Positions 33,888-42,954 of a stretch of 64,000 nt of DNA are shown piece after piece. The notes under the pieces are model-generated. The model had not been told where the DNA came from, ran no database searches, and was given only the letters and a program-made list of their open reading frames with translations. The translations under genes were made by a program, and so were the position numbers. The DNA comes from Ruegeria faecimaris (GTDB taxonomy: Bacteria > Pseudomonadota > Alphaproteobacteria > Rhodobacterales > Rhodobacteraceae): assembly GCF_900182615.1 (NCBI RefSeq), contig NZ_FXTE01000001.1, positions 1,054,001 through 1,118,000 of the forward strand, in the 5' to 3' direction. Every line of letters starts with the position of its first letter. The first letter of the stretch is position 1.

Positions 33888-35509
33888 TGGATATTGGAAC
33901 AATCTCACTCATCCTGATGGTCGCCCTGATCGTGCTTCTGGCGATCGGAATGCCCTTGGGTCTGGCCTCGGCTTCTCTTGCTGTTCTGGTTCTGGTCCTG
34001 AAGTTTGAACCGACACTGCTTTTGAACCCGTTTTCGTTCGGCGACGGGGTTCTCACCGGTCGGCCAGGCACTGGGCCGCTCTATATTCTGGCGCAGAAGA
34101 TATACGGGCTCTTAACGGACTACGTGCTCATATCAGTTCCATTGTTTATCTTCATGGCGTCGCTGCTAGAGCGGTCCGGGATCGCGCGGGACATGTATTC
34201 GTCGTTGAATGTCTGGCTGTCCAGAACACGCGGCGGCATCGCAATCGTGACCTCGATCATGGCGGTGATCATGGCGGCCATGTCCGGCATCATCGGCGGT
34301 GAGGTTGTCCTGCTGGGCCTTATCGCCCTGCCCCAGATGCTGCGCCTCGGCTACGATCAGAATCTCGCGATCGGCGTCATCTGCGCCTCGGGGTCGCTTG
34401 GCACTATGATCCCTCCCTCGATCGTTCTGATCATCTATGGGCTGATCACCGAAACCTCGATCAAGTCGCTGTTCACCGCGTCTTTCATTCCCGGCTTCAT
34501 GTTGGCCTCGATGATCATCCTGTACATCATCATCCGCACGCAGTTGAATCCTCATCACGCTCCGCTGCCGGAGCCGGACCCGAACGACCCCGAACCGGCT
34601 GAAAAACGCAAACTGTTTGGGGCTTTCATGAGCATCGTCGTCGCCGGATTTTCCACCGTTCTGTTTATCCGGGCTGCGTTCTTCGAGCTTTCCGGATCAA
34701 ACGCTGCCAGCCAGGGTGAACCAGCGCGGCTGGGGACAGCTGACTACCTGCCCTGGTTTGCCGGCATCACGATCGTCGCCCTACTGCTGATCTTCTTCGT
34801 CTTTGGCAGAGAGCGCGCCAAAATAGGGTGGGAAATGGGCAAAGGCCTCGTTGCACCGCTGGTCGTCATCGGCGTCGTTCTCGGCTCGATCTATGGCGGG
34901 ATCACAGGCATCACCGAGGCAGCAGGCATGGGCGCCTTCGCCGTCCTGATCATCGCTATCCTGCGGGGCGAGGGATCGTTTGAGCTGGTTTGGGACAGCT
35001 TGATGCGGACGTTAAAATCCACAGGTACCATTATCTGGGTTACGATCGGGGCCGCCGCGCTGGCGGGTGCCTACACCATTGCTGGCGGGCCCCAATACGT
35101 GGCCGACCTGATCGTCGGCCAGGAGCTGCCGACCATGCTGGTCATTCTGGTGATGATGCTGATCTTGCTGTTCATGGGCGCATTCATGGATTGGGTCGGC
35201 ATCGTTCTGTTGATCATTCCGGTCTTTTTACCGATCGTCCTGCGCCTTCCCATTGAGGAAATCGGGGTCTTTGGCCAGCTAGAGCCGAGTCATGTCGCCA
35301 TCTGGTTCGGCGTCGTGTTCTGTATGAACATGCAGGTCAGCTTCCTCTCGCCACCTTTCGGACCGGCCGCGTTCTACCTGAAGTCGGTAGCCCCGCCGCA
35401 TATCAGCCTGACGGATATCTTCCGCGGCTTCCTGCCATTCATCGGGATCCAGTTGCTGGCGCTTTCCGTTCTTCTGATCTGGCCGGGCATCATCGCGCTG
35501 CTGTTGTGA
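33887..35509 (+). CDS. dctM: TRAP transporter large permease (DctM family), long form
   Basis: A 540-residue inner-membrane transporter with family landmarks LLAIGMPLGLASASLAVLVL, SVPLFIFMASLLERSGIARD and VICASGSLGTMIPPSIVLII. Compared with the usual ~430 residues it has an insertion in the middle (about residues 222-305) that contains a Pro/Asp/Glu-rich stretch and extra hydrophobic segments. It forms the channel with DctQ and takes ligand from DctP. Its 3-prime two thirds are visibly more GC-rich than the genes to the left. Confidence 0.88.
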   Translation: MDIGTISLILMVALIVLLAIGMPLGLASASLAVLVLVLKFEPTLLLNPFSFGDGVLTGRPGTGPLYILAQKIYGLLTDYVLISVPLFIFMASLLERSGIARDMYSSLNVWLSRTRGGIAIVTSIMAVIMAAMSGIIGGEVVLLGLIALPQMLRLGYDQNLAIGVICASGSLGTMIPPSIVLIIYGLITETSIKSLFTASFIPGFMLASMIILYIIIRTQLNPHHAPLPEPDPNDPEPAEKRKLFGAFMSIVVAGFSTVLFIRAAFFELSGSNAASQGEPARLGTADYLPWFAGITIVALLLIFFVFGRERAKIGWEMGKGLVAPLVVIGVVLGSIYGGITGITEAAGMGAFAVLIIAILRGEGSFELVWDSLMRTLKSTGTIIWVTIGAAALAGAYTIAGGPQYVADLIVGQELPTMLVILVMMLILLFMGAFMDWVGIVLLIIPVFLPIVLRLPIEEIGVFGQLEPSHVAIWFGVVFCMNMQVSFLSPPFGPAAFYLKSVAPPHISLTDIFRGFLPFIGIQLLALSVLLIWPGIIALLL

Positions 35510-35519
35510 GGTTGCACCC

Positions 35520-36470
35520 ATGCTGACACAAGATCAGATTGGCAAGTTCCGGACGGACGGATACCTCGTGGTCGAGGATGTAATTCCCGGCGATGTCCTG
35601 GATCGGGTACAGGCCGAATACTCGGATGTCCTGAACCGGCTCTATGACGGTTGGTACAACAAAGGGCTGGTCAAGAACGAGCCGTCGAGAATGACCTTCT
35701 GGGACAAACTTCTGTCCGCCTATCAGGCCGGTTGCGACTATTTCCAGCCGCTGGACATCTCGCTGCCCGGTGATCGGATCATGGCGGACACACCGTTACA
35801 TATTGGGCCCGCAGTGTTCGACTTGCTGACGGCCCAGCCCATGCTTGACGTTGTCGAGCAGTTGATCGGGCCAGAGTTGGTCAGCAATCCGATCCAGCAC
35901 GTTCGGCTGAAGCCCCCTGCCCTTAAGCTGTGCAAGGACGAGGTGCGCGCGCATATCACCGCAACGGACTGGCATCAGGACCGGGCGGTTGCGTTGGAGG
36001 ATGCGGACCAGACCGACATGGTCACGGTTTGGATTGCCGTCAACGATGCAACGGTTGAAAACGGCTGCTTGCAAGTGCTTCCAAAGGCACAAGACCAATC
36101 CATCCTGCCGCATTGCGCGCGGACACAGACAGGCATTGCCGACGGGTTCATTGACGAAGACCGAGCCGTGCCCCTTCCTGTCAAGGCAGGCGGGATCATC
36201 CTGTTTCACCCTCTGACGCCACATGCTTCGCTGGTCAATGAAACGGACCGGTTCCGCTGGTCGTTCGACATCCGCTTCAGTGCGACAGGCCAACCCACCG
36301 GTCGAGATCATTTCCCCAGCTTCATCGCGAGGTCCAGATCGCACCCCGAAACCGAGCTGCGAGATTGGCGCGTCTGTAAGTCCAATTGGGAAGCGGCACG
36401 AGCAAGGCTGTCCGGACAGCCGCATATAGATATTCACCGGTGGACATCGGACTCGCCGTTCTGCGCCTAG
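35520..36470 (+). CDS. PhyH-family Fe(II)/2-oxoglutarate dioxygenase (second copy)
   Basis: A 316-residue phytanoyl-CoA-dioxygenase-like protein. The iron site is HxD in TDWHQDRAVAL and the distal His in LTPHASLVNE, with Arg in RWSFDIRFSATG for 2-oxoglutarate. It is distant from the PhyH protein at 20.2 kb. It sits directly after the TRAP genes (10 bases) and before uxaA (24 bases), so it is cotranscribed with hexuronate uptake. A dioxygenase has no place in the standard uronate pathway; it may prepare a modified uronate, for example by removing an O-methyl group. That role is inference. Confidence 0.85.
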   Translation: MLTQDQIGKFRTDGYLVVEDVIPGDVLDRVQAEYSDVLNRLYDGWYNKGLVKNEPSRMTFWDKLLSAYQAGCDYFQPLDISLPGDRIMADTPLHIGPAVFDLLTAQPMLDVVEQLIGPELVSNPIQHVRLKPPALKLCKDEVRAHITATDWHQDRAVALEDADQTDMVTVWIAVNDATVENGCLQVLPKAQDQSILPHCARTQTGIADGFIDEDRAVPLPVKAGGIILFHPLTPHASLVNETDRFRWSFDIRFSATGQPTGRDHFPSFIARSRSHPETELRDWRVCKSNWEAARARLSGQPHIDIHRWTSDSPFCA

Positions 36471-36494
36471 CTGCTGCCGCCAAGAAAGCTGATT

Positions 36495-37997
36495 ATGACT
36501 TTTGTACGTTTAGATCGAACGGATAGCGTGGTGGTTGCAACTCGGCCGCTGGAGGCCGGTAGTATGGTCGAAGATGTCTCGACCAATGCGCGCATCCCTT
36601 CGGGACACAAGGTCGCCACGCGTATGCTTGCACCCGGTGATCCGGTCAGAAAATACGCCCAGATTATCGGTTACGCCACCCAACGGATCGAACCTGGCGA
36701 CCATGTGCACACCCACAATATCGAGTTCCGTAATACCAGCGTGGACTACGAGTTTGCGACGGACCACCGGCCCATGAAACCCGCCACCTCGGTCGATACG
36801 TTCATGGGCTACCACCGGGACAACGGTCGGTTCGGTACGCGCAATTACATCGCGGTTCTGACCACCGTGAACTGTTCGGCGACTGCGGCCCGCATGATTG
36901 CCAACCACTTCACACCGGACAAGCTGGCAGAGTTTCCGAACGTCGACGGCGTGGTTGCCTTTGTCCACGGAACGGGCTGCGGAATGGCCGACTCTGGCGA
37001 CGGTTTCGAAGCTCTTCAACGGGTCATGTGGGGGTTTGCGAAACATCCCAACCACGCTGCTGTTCTGATGGTCGGTCTGGGCTGCGAGATGAACCAGATC
37101 GACTGGCTGTTGGACGCGTATGGGCTGAAGCAGAGCCCCACCTTCCATACGATGAACATCCAGAACGTCGCCGGATTGCGCCGGACCGTGGAAATGGGCA
37201 TCAGCAAGATCAACCAGATGCTGCCCCTTGCCAATGAGGCGCGGCGCAGCGAAGCCCCGGCGTCCGAACTGATGGTTGCGCTGCAATGCGGTGGATCGGA
37301 CGCTTGGTCAGGTGTGACCGCGAACCCTGCGCTCGGACATGCCTGCGACCTGTTGATTGCCCAAGGCGGCACAGGTGTCCTTGCGGAAACGCCCGAAATC
37401 TATGGAGCCGAACACCTTTTAACCCGCCGCGCCCTTGGTCGTGCAACTGGGGACAAACTGATCGGACTGATCGATTGGTGGCAGGACTATACCGCTCGCA
37501 ATCACGGTTCGATGGACAACAACCCAAGCCCCGGCAACAAGCAAGGCGGTCTGACGACCATCCTTGAGAAATCGCTGGGGGCAGCGGCGAAGGGCGGAAC
37601 CACCCCTTTGACCGGTGTATTCAAATACGCCGAACCCATCACCGCCAAAGGCTTCACCTTCATGGACAGCCCCGGATATGACCCGGCCTCGGTGACCGGG
37701 CAGATCGCGGCCGGGTGCAACCTTGTGTGCTTTACCACGGGACGCGGCTCTGCATTTGGGTCCAAACCGGCACCCACGCTGAAAATCGCTACTAACTCTG
37801 AGTTGGCAGCGCGCATGCCCGAAGACATGGACGTGGATGCGGGCGACATTCTGACCAAAGGTACCAGCGTCGAAGAAAAAGGACGGGAAATATACCAACG
37901 GCTGCTCCAAGTCGCCTCGGGCGCGCGGACCAAGTCCGAGGCGCAGGGCTTGGGTGACTACGAATTCGTTCCCTGGCAAATCGGAGCGGTGATGTGA
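36495..37997 (+). CDS. uxaA: UxaA-family altronate dehydratase (GarD/UxaA superfamily)
   Basis: A 500-residue dehydratase combining an N-terminal SAF-type domain (about residues 1-80, ending PGDHVHTHNIEF) with the large C-terminal domain (GRFGTRNYIAVLTTVNCSAT, GLGCEMNQIDW, LQCGGSDAWSGVTANPALG, NPSPGNKQGGLTTILEKS). The length matches E. coli UxaA. It converts D-altronate to 2-keto-3-deoxygluconate; galactarate dehydratase is a relative, and the neighbouring Gci-like enzyme makes a hexarate substrate possible. Coupled to the next gene by GTGA. Confidence 0.85.
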   Translation: MTFVRLDRTDSVVVATRPLEAGSMVEDVSTNARIPSGHKVATRMLAPGDPVRKYAQIIGYATQRIEPGDHVHTHNIEFRNTSVDYEFATDHRPMKPATSVDTFMGYHRDNGRFGTRNYIAVLTTVNCSATAARMIANHFTPDKLAEFPNVDGVVAFVHGTGCGMADSGDGFEALQRVMWGFAKHPNHAAVLMVGLGCEMNQIDWLLDAYGLKQSPTFHTMNIQNVAGLRRTVEMGISKINQMLPLANEARRSEAPASELMVALQCGGSDAWSGVTANPALGHACDLLIAQGGTGVLAETPEIYGAEHLLTRRALGRATGDKLIGLIDWWQDYTARNHGSMDNNPSPGNKQGGLTTILEKSLGAAAKGGTTPLTGVFKYAEPITAKGFTFMDSPGYDPASVTGQIAAGCNLVCFTTGRGSAFGSKPAPTLKIATNSELAARMPEDMDVDAGDILTKGTSVEEKGREIYQRLLQVASGARTKSEAQGLGDYEFVPWQIGAVM

Positions 37998-38998
37998 AAA
38001 GGATCCTTGTAGCCGGCGGTGGATTGATCGGTATCCGCCACGTCCGCGCCGTGATTGAGCATCCCGGCTGTATGTTGGTCGGGTTGGCCGATCCAGATGG
38101 CTCGATCAAGATAGACGTGCCGCGTTTTGCTAGTGTGGACGAGGTGCAGGACCCGGTGGATGGCGTCATCATTGCGACGCCGACCCGCCTGCATGCAGAA
38201 CATGGCATTCTGGCCGCATCCCGCGGTTGGCACATGCTAATCGAAAAGCCGGTTGCCGCATCAGTCGATGATGCCCTGCGCCTGAGGACGGCCGTTCGCC
38301 AGGCTAATGTCCGCAGCCTTGTAGGCCACCATCGGCGTTATCACACAACCTTGCAGCAACTGAAAGAAGTGATCGCGCAAGGTACGATCGGACAAGTTAT
38401 CAACGTCTCGTTGCTGTGGGCCATGCGCAAACCCGAGAGTTATTTTGAACAGAACTGGCGGACTTTCGATGGCAGCCCAGTCATGATCAACCTGGTGCAT
38501 GATATCGATGTCATGCGCTTTGTGATCGGAGAAATCTCAGATGTCGTCGCCCTGCCTGGCGCGTCGATCCGCGGATCAGATCGGATAGAAAGCGGGGCTA
38601 TCGCGATCGCGTTCGAAAACGGCGCAACGGGCACTATCAGCTTTGCCGACACCGCACCCAGCCCTTGGGGGTTTGAGGCCGGAACCGGCGAAAACCCGAA
38701 TATCGGCACAACCCGACAGGACATGATGTGGATCACTGGAACCAAGGGCGCTGTAAGTTTTCCTTCCATGACCCTGTGGCGTGGAAAGGATTGGGGCACT
38801 GCGGCCCAAAAAGACCAACTTCTACGACCGAAACAGAAACGCGAGCCGCTGGAGGCCCAGTTGGATCACTTCCTTGACGTGATCGACGGCGCCTCACCGT
38901 TGATCGACGTCGAGGATGCGGCCCGGACGCTCGAGGTCACATCACGGATAGAACAGGGGCTAAAAGCGCGGTCAGCTCGAGCGCGGGCACCGACCTGA
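37994..38998 (+). CDS. Gfo/Idh/MocA-family oxidoreductase
   Basis: A 334-residue NAD(P)-dependent dehydrogenase. Rossmann start VAGGGLIGIRHVRAV, catalytic EKP in HMLIEKPVAAS near residue 83, and the MINLVHDIDVMRF motif near residue 162 that supplies the His and Asp. The start is a GTG overlapping the uxaA stop. It belongs to the TRAP/uxaA transcript and may oxidise or reduce a uronate or a related keto-acid. Substrate not identifiable from sequence. Confidence 0.85.
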   Translation: MKRILVAGGGLIGIRHVRAVIEHPGCMLVGLADPDGSIKIDVPRFASVDEVQDPVDGVIIATPTRLHAEHGILAASRGWHMLIEKPVAASVDDALRLRTAVRQANVRSLVGHHRRYHTTLQQLKEVIAQGTIGQVINVSLLWAMRKPESYFEQNWRTFDGSPVMINLVHDIDVMRFVIGEISDVVALPGASIRGSDRIESGAIAIAFENGATGTISFADTAPSPWGFEAGTGENPNIGTTRQDMMWITGTKGAVSFPSMTLWRGKDWGTAAQKDQLLRPKQKREPLEAQLDHFLDVIDGASPLIDVEDAARTLEVTSRIEQGLKARSARARAPT

Positions 38999-39138
38999 AG
39001 GAAATCCGGCCACGGCGAAGAACCGGGCCACCCAAAAACCTATGATTACACGCCGGGCAATATGAGCATCCGAACTTCAAAACCGCCCGCGCCAGACACA
39101 AGAATGAAAACCAGAGACATTTACGGAAAGGGAAACCA

Positions 39139-40026
39139 ATGAGCAAACCATCAATCGGGTTTATCGGCTTGGGACTAATGGGCGGAGCCATGGTGAACCG
39201 ACTGTTGGACCAAGGATACTCGGTCACGGTATTGGGAAACCGCGACCGCACATACCTGGACGCCGCGATTGACCGAGGAGCCCGCGAGATGGAAAACGCC
39301 CACGAGCTGGCTCAGGCCAGTGACATCGTGATGCTGTGCATGGGTACCTCCGAACAGGTCGAGGGCCGTATGCGCGGTGCAGATGGAGTGATTTCGGGAT
39401 TGAAACCCGGGGCGATCGTCATCGACTTTGGCACTTCGCTTCCAGGCAGCACACGCGCCTTGGCCGAGGAGGTTGCCGCAGCCGGCGGAAGCTATCTTGA
39501 TGCGCCGCTTGGCCGTACGCCTTCGCACGCGCTAGCGGGCAAGCTCAACATTATGACTTCCGGCGACAAGGCTGCCTTTGACAAGGCCGAGCCGACACTG
39601 AAAGACTTGGGCGAAAACGTTTTTTACCTTGGCCCCGTTGGGTCCGGACACACGATCAAGCTGATCAACAACTTCTTCGGAATGACCGTCGCGAACGCAA
39701 TGGCCGAAGCCTTTGCCATGGCAGATATTACCGGTGTTGACCGCAAGCAGGTGTATGACGTTATGGCCGCAGGGCCGCTGCATTCCGGAATGATGGATTT
39801 CGTCAAAGCCTACGGCGTCGAGGATGACCCAAATCAGCTGGCCTTTGCCATCAAGAACGCGGCAAAAGACCTTGGGTATTATGACCGCATGGCACACGAG
39901 GCAGGCGTTACCAGCGTGATGTCGCAGGGCGCGCTTTCGGCGCTGATTGACGCGCGCGACCACGGTCAGGCGGACGACATGGTCAGCCAGATGGTTGACT
40001 ACTACGTCAAGCGTTTCAACACCTGA
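39139..40026 (+). CDS. Beta-hydroxyacid dehydrogenase (GarR/GlxR-like)
   Basis: A 295-residue NAD(P)-dependent enzyme. FIGLGLMGGAMVNRLL is the Rossmann start; DAPLGRTPSHALAGKLNIM is the substrate loop (with LGRTPSHA in place of the usual VSGGxxGA); catalytic Lys lies in TIKLINNFFG. It is 140 bases downstream of the Gfo/Idh/MocA gene and three bases before the EamA transporter gene. The changed substrate loop argues for a substrate other than tartronate semialdehyde. The 140-base spacer holds nothing recognisable besides a ribosome-binding site. Confidence 0.82.
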   Translation: MSKPSIGFIGLGLMGGAMVNRLLDQGYSVTVLGNRDRTYLDAAIDRGAREMENAHELAQASDIVMLCMGTSEQVEGRMRGADGVISGLKPGAIVIDFGTSLPGSTRALAEEVAAAGGSYLDAPLGRTPSHALAGKLNIMTSGDKAAFDKAEPTLKDLGENVFYLGPVGSGHTIKLINNFFGMTVANAMAEAFAMADITGVDRKQVYDVMAAGPLHSGMMDFVKAYGVEDDPNQLAFAIKNAAKDLGYYDRMAHEAGVTSVMSQGALSALIDARDHGQADDMVSQMVDYYVKRFNT

Positions 40027-40029
40027 TCG

Positions 40030-40911
40030 ATGGCCGTCACCGCCAGCCCCACTGCGGACCTGCCGCGCCTTGGCATCGTGCTGATGTTGACGGCGTGGCT
40101 ATTCTTTTCGCTGGTGGATCTTGGGGCCAAGTGGTTGGCGTTGGCGGGCGTGCCGGCATTTCAGTTGGCATTCATGCGCTATGCGGGGCACTTTGTGATC
40201 TCTGTGGGCGTGATCGCCAAGGGCGGGATTGAGGCCAGCAGGTTCAAGACCGACCATCCATGGCAGGTCATTAGCCGGGCCTTGCTGCTGATCTCGGCGA
40301 CCGTTTTCAATTTTTATGCCCTGCGGTTTTTGCCTCTGACCGTCGTGTCAGCAATCATGTTCTCAAGCCCGGTCATCGTGTGTTTTCTGTCCGTCTTCGT
40401 TTTGAAAGAACGCGTGGGTCCATGGCGTTGGGCGGCTATTACCCTGGGCTTTCTGGGGGTGTTGGTTGTCGTGCGGCCGTTTGGTTCAGCCTTTCATCCG
40501 ACCATGCTGTTGATCGTCTACAATGCCACCGCTTTGGCCTTGTACTCGATCATGACGCGCAAGCTGTCCGGGGTTGTTGCCGTGGACACCATGCAATTCT
40601 ACCTTGGGCTTACCGGGACGGTGGTTCTGCTGCCGTTCGCCATATGGTTTTGGGTCCAGCCAGAAAACACGTGGAGCCTGATTGTACTGATCGGCCTTGG
40701 CGTCTTTGGCTGGTGCGGGCATCAACTATTGACGAACGCGCATCGGTTCGGAACGGCGAACCAGTTGATGCCATTCACCTATTCGTTCCTGATCTACGTT
40801 GCGATTTGGGGCTATTTGTTCTTTGACACGGTACCGGGCGCATTCACTTTGGCAGGGGCTGTTCTAATCATGACTGCCGGTCTCATCATCTGGAAGAGAG
40901 AAAAGAAATGA
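40030..40911 (+). CDS. EamA/DMT-family transporter
   Basis: A 293-residue inner-membrane protein with about ten hydrophobic segments and two EamA repeats (first with LKERVGPWRWAAITLGFLGV, second ending TVPGAFTLAGAVLIMTAGLI). Members export or import small metabolites such as sugars, amino acids or nucleotides. It starts three bases after the GarR-like gene and overlaps kdgK by ATGA, so it is part of the sugar-acid transcript. Substrate unknown. Confidence 0.85.
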   Translation: MAVTASPTADLPRLGIVLMLTAWLFFSLVDLGAKWLALAGVPAFQLAFMRYAGHFVISVGVIAKGGIEASRFKTDHPWQVISRALLLISATVFNFYALRFLPLTVVSAIMFSSPVIVCFLSVFVLKERVGPWRWAAITLGFLGVLVVVRPFGSAFHPTMLLIVYNATALALYSIMTRKLSGVVAVDTMQFYLGLTGTVVLLPFAIWFWVQPENTWSLIVLIGLGVFGWCGHQLLTNAHRFGTANQLMPFTYSFLIYVAIWGYLFFDTVPGAFTLAGAVLIMTAGLIIWKREKK

Positions 40912-41771
40912 CGCGAATTGCCTGCATCGGCGAAGCAATGATCGAATTGTCCATGCTGGAAACCGGTGCAAAGGTGGGCGTCGCGGGGGATACGCTGAAC
41001 ACGGCCATCTACATGCACCGCGCCGCTCCTGATCTGCAGGTGGAGTATATGACATGTCTGGGCGACGACCCGTTCTCAGGGCGCATCGCCGGCTTTATCG
41101 CCAGTCATGGAATCGGGACATCCGGCATCCGCATCATTCCCAACGCTTCTCCGGGACTATACGCGATCACGACCTCTGCGGACGGTGAACGCAGCTTTAC
41201 CTATTGGCGCAGCGAGGCGGCCGCCCGCCAGCTTTTTGCCGATCATGACTTCAGCTCGCTGAAAGGTTACGACGTGCTGTACTTGTCAGGGATTTCCGTG
41301 GCCATTCTTCCGCATTCGGTGAGGCTTGCGCTTCTGGACTGGCTAGAAGGCTCTTCAGTTCGGTTGGTCTATGACAGCAATTTTCGTCCGCGTCTCTGGG
41401 ACAGCGTCGAACACGCCCGGCAGATCAACCAACGGCTTTGGCAGCGTGCAGATATTGCCCTACCATCCATCGACGATGAGATGGCACTGTTCGGGGAAAG
41501 CGCGGATCAAGTGGCGGCACGCTTTGCCGATCATCACGGTGTCGGTGCATTGAAACGCGGAGAGGATGGCCCTCTGCCCATTGGTCAGAACATTGACCAA
41601 ACCTATGAGCCTGCCAAAAACGTGCTGGATACCACAGCGGCGGGCGACAGTTTCAACGGTGGCTACCTCGCTGCCTTGCTGACAGGAAAATCGCAGGCCA
41701 AGGCCCTGATGGCCGGACACAATCTGGCGTCCACCGTTGTTCAGTTCCGCGGCGCGATCATTCCCGGATAA
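40908..41771 (+). CDS. kdgK: 2-keto-3-deoxygluconate kinase (PfkB family)
   Basis: A 287-residue sugar kinase. The N-terminal RIACIGEAMIELSM, the YWRSEAAARQLF substrate stretch and the C-terminal catalytic motif DTTAAGDSFNGGYLAAL with its Asp base are typical of KdgK. It phosphorylates 2-keto-3-deoxy-D-gluconate, the shared product of the UxuA and UxaA routes, before aldol cleavage. It is slightly shorter than the usual ~305 residues. The 3-prime end overlaps the convergent uxuB gene by 14 bases. No KDPG aldolase gene is visible in the window. Confidence 0.88.
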   Translation: MTRIACIGEAMIELSMLETGAKVGVAGDTLNTAIYMHRAAPDLQVEYMTCLGDDPFSGRIAGFIASHGIGTSGIRIIPNASPGLYAITTSADGERSFTYWRSEAAARQLFADHDFSSLKGYDVLYLSGISVAILPHSVRLALLDWLEGSSVRLVYDSNFRPRLWDSVEHARQINQRLWQRADIALPSIDDEMALFGESADQVAARFADHHGVGALKRGEDGPLPIGQNIDQTYEPAKNVLDTTAAGDSFNGGYLAALLTGKSQAKALMAGHNLASTVVQFRGAIIPG

Positions 41772-42954
41772 GTGACGCGAGATCCTCAGCGCCAACAAGG
41801 TCCAAAAGTGGCACTACCGGATCTGGCTGTTTGACAGCCGAGGCGATTTCCAACGCGCAAGGATCGTTCAGCGTCCTGCCCTTGGCGGCCTCGGACATGC
41901 AAAAGGAGATCCAGGACCGCATCCCTGCAATCACCGCCTGAGAGCCGGTCTCACGGAGTGTGGGAACAAACCGATACGGCAGCTTTTGGCTGCCATCCAT
42001 CGCGATTTGGTCCAGACGGTGCGCCAGCTCGAGGTTTTCAAAGCGGCGCAACAAAGCCTCGGCATAGTCCGGAACCTGTACTTGCAGTGCTGCGGGCAGC
42101 GTTGCGCCCGCATCCTTCATCAACTCGGAAACCAGCGGGCGCAAAACCGGGTCTCGAACCGCTTCGTGGACGTAGGTCAGGCCTCGCTCCAAGCCGCCAT
42201 AAGCCAACAGGGAATGGGCACCGTTCAACATGCGCAGCTTTCGCATCTCGTGCGGGGCTACGTCATCGACCAGTTGCACGCCCGGCCAATCCGGGTGCGG
42301 ACCGGCGAAACTGTCTTCGATAACCCACTCCGAAAACGCCTCGGTCGGAACAGCCATAGGATCGCCGCTGATTGCGCGAACGGCGTCCGTGGTAGCCGGG
42401 GTGATCCGGTCGACCATCGCGTTTGGAAAGCGAACGGCATTCCAATTCACGTCCAGGCCGGCTGCATTCGCAAAATCGGCAACTGCCATTTCGAGCGTTT
42501 TGCCGTTTTCCATGCGATTGTCACAGCTTAGCACCGTTACTGGCTTGCACCGTTCCGCAAGGCCATAAGCTAAAAAACCGATCAGCGTCACAGGCCATTG
42601 CCCTGCCAGATCGGCGGCAATCGCTGGGTCCTGAAGGTTCAGATTGCCCGCGGCGTCCAAATGGTAACCTTTCTCGGTGACGGTCGCCGAGATGATCTCG
42701 GCATCCGCCATCACATCAAAAATCTCTGCGCAATCCTTGGGCGCGACCAGAACATCCCGCAGAGCTTTGATGCGCTGGACGCCCTGCCCCTGTACGCACA
42801 AATCGTACTCGAAACCTTGTCGCGCCAATCCATCCCGAACCGAGGATGAACGCAGGCTGACGCCGACAACGCCCCATCCGCCCGCATGATCGGTGTAGTC
42901 CAGTAAATGCGCCCGGGCGAAGTTTCCAAGGCCGAAGTGAAGAATTGTACCCAT
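41758..42954 (-). CDS. uxuB: Mannitol dehydrogenase-family fructuronate reductase (UxuB-like), short form
   Basis: A 398-residue NAD-dependent long-chain dehydrogenase. HFGLGNFARAHLLDY, TVTEKGYHLDAAGNL, SCDNRMENGKTLEMAV, FPNAMVDRITP and the catalytic KLRMLNGAHSLLAYGG all align with fructuronate reductase. Compared with E. coli UxuB (about 486 residues) it lacks the N-terminal lead of ~24 residues and part of the C-terminal domain, but the active-site core is complete. Its ATG directly follows the uxaC stop, so the two form one leftward transcript for D-glucuronate to D-mannonate. Confidence 0.85.
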   Translation of the reverse strand: MGTILHFGLGNFARAHLLDYTDHAGGWGVVGVSLRSSSVRDGLARQGFEYDLCVQGQGVQRIKALRDVLVAPKDCAEIFDVMADAEIISATVTEKGYHLDAAGNLNLQDPAIAADLAGQWPVTLIGFLAYGLAERCKPVTVLSCDNRMENGKTLEMAVADFANAAGLDVNWNAVRFPNAMVDRITPATTDAVRAISGDPMAVPTEAFSEWVIEDSFAGPHPDWPGVQLVDDVAPHEMRKLRMLNGAHSLLAYGGLERGLTYVHEAVRDPVLRPLVSELMKDAGATLPAALQVQVPDYAEALLRRFENLELAHRLDQIAMDGSQKLPYRFVPTLRETGSQAVIAGMRSWISFCMSEAAKGRTLNDPCALEIASAVKQPDPVVPLLDLVGAEDLASLIRE

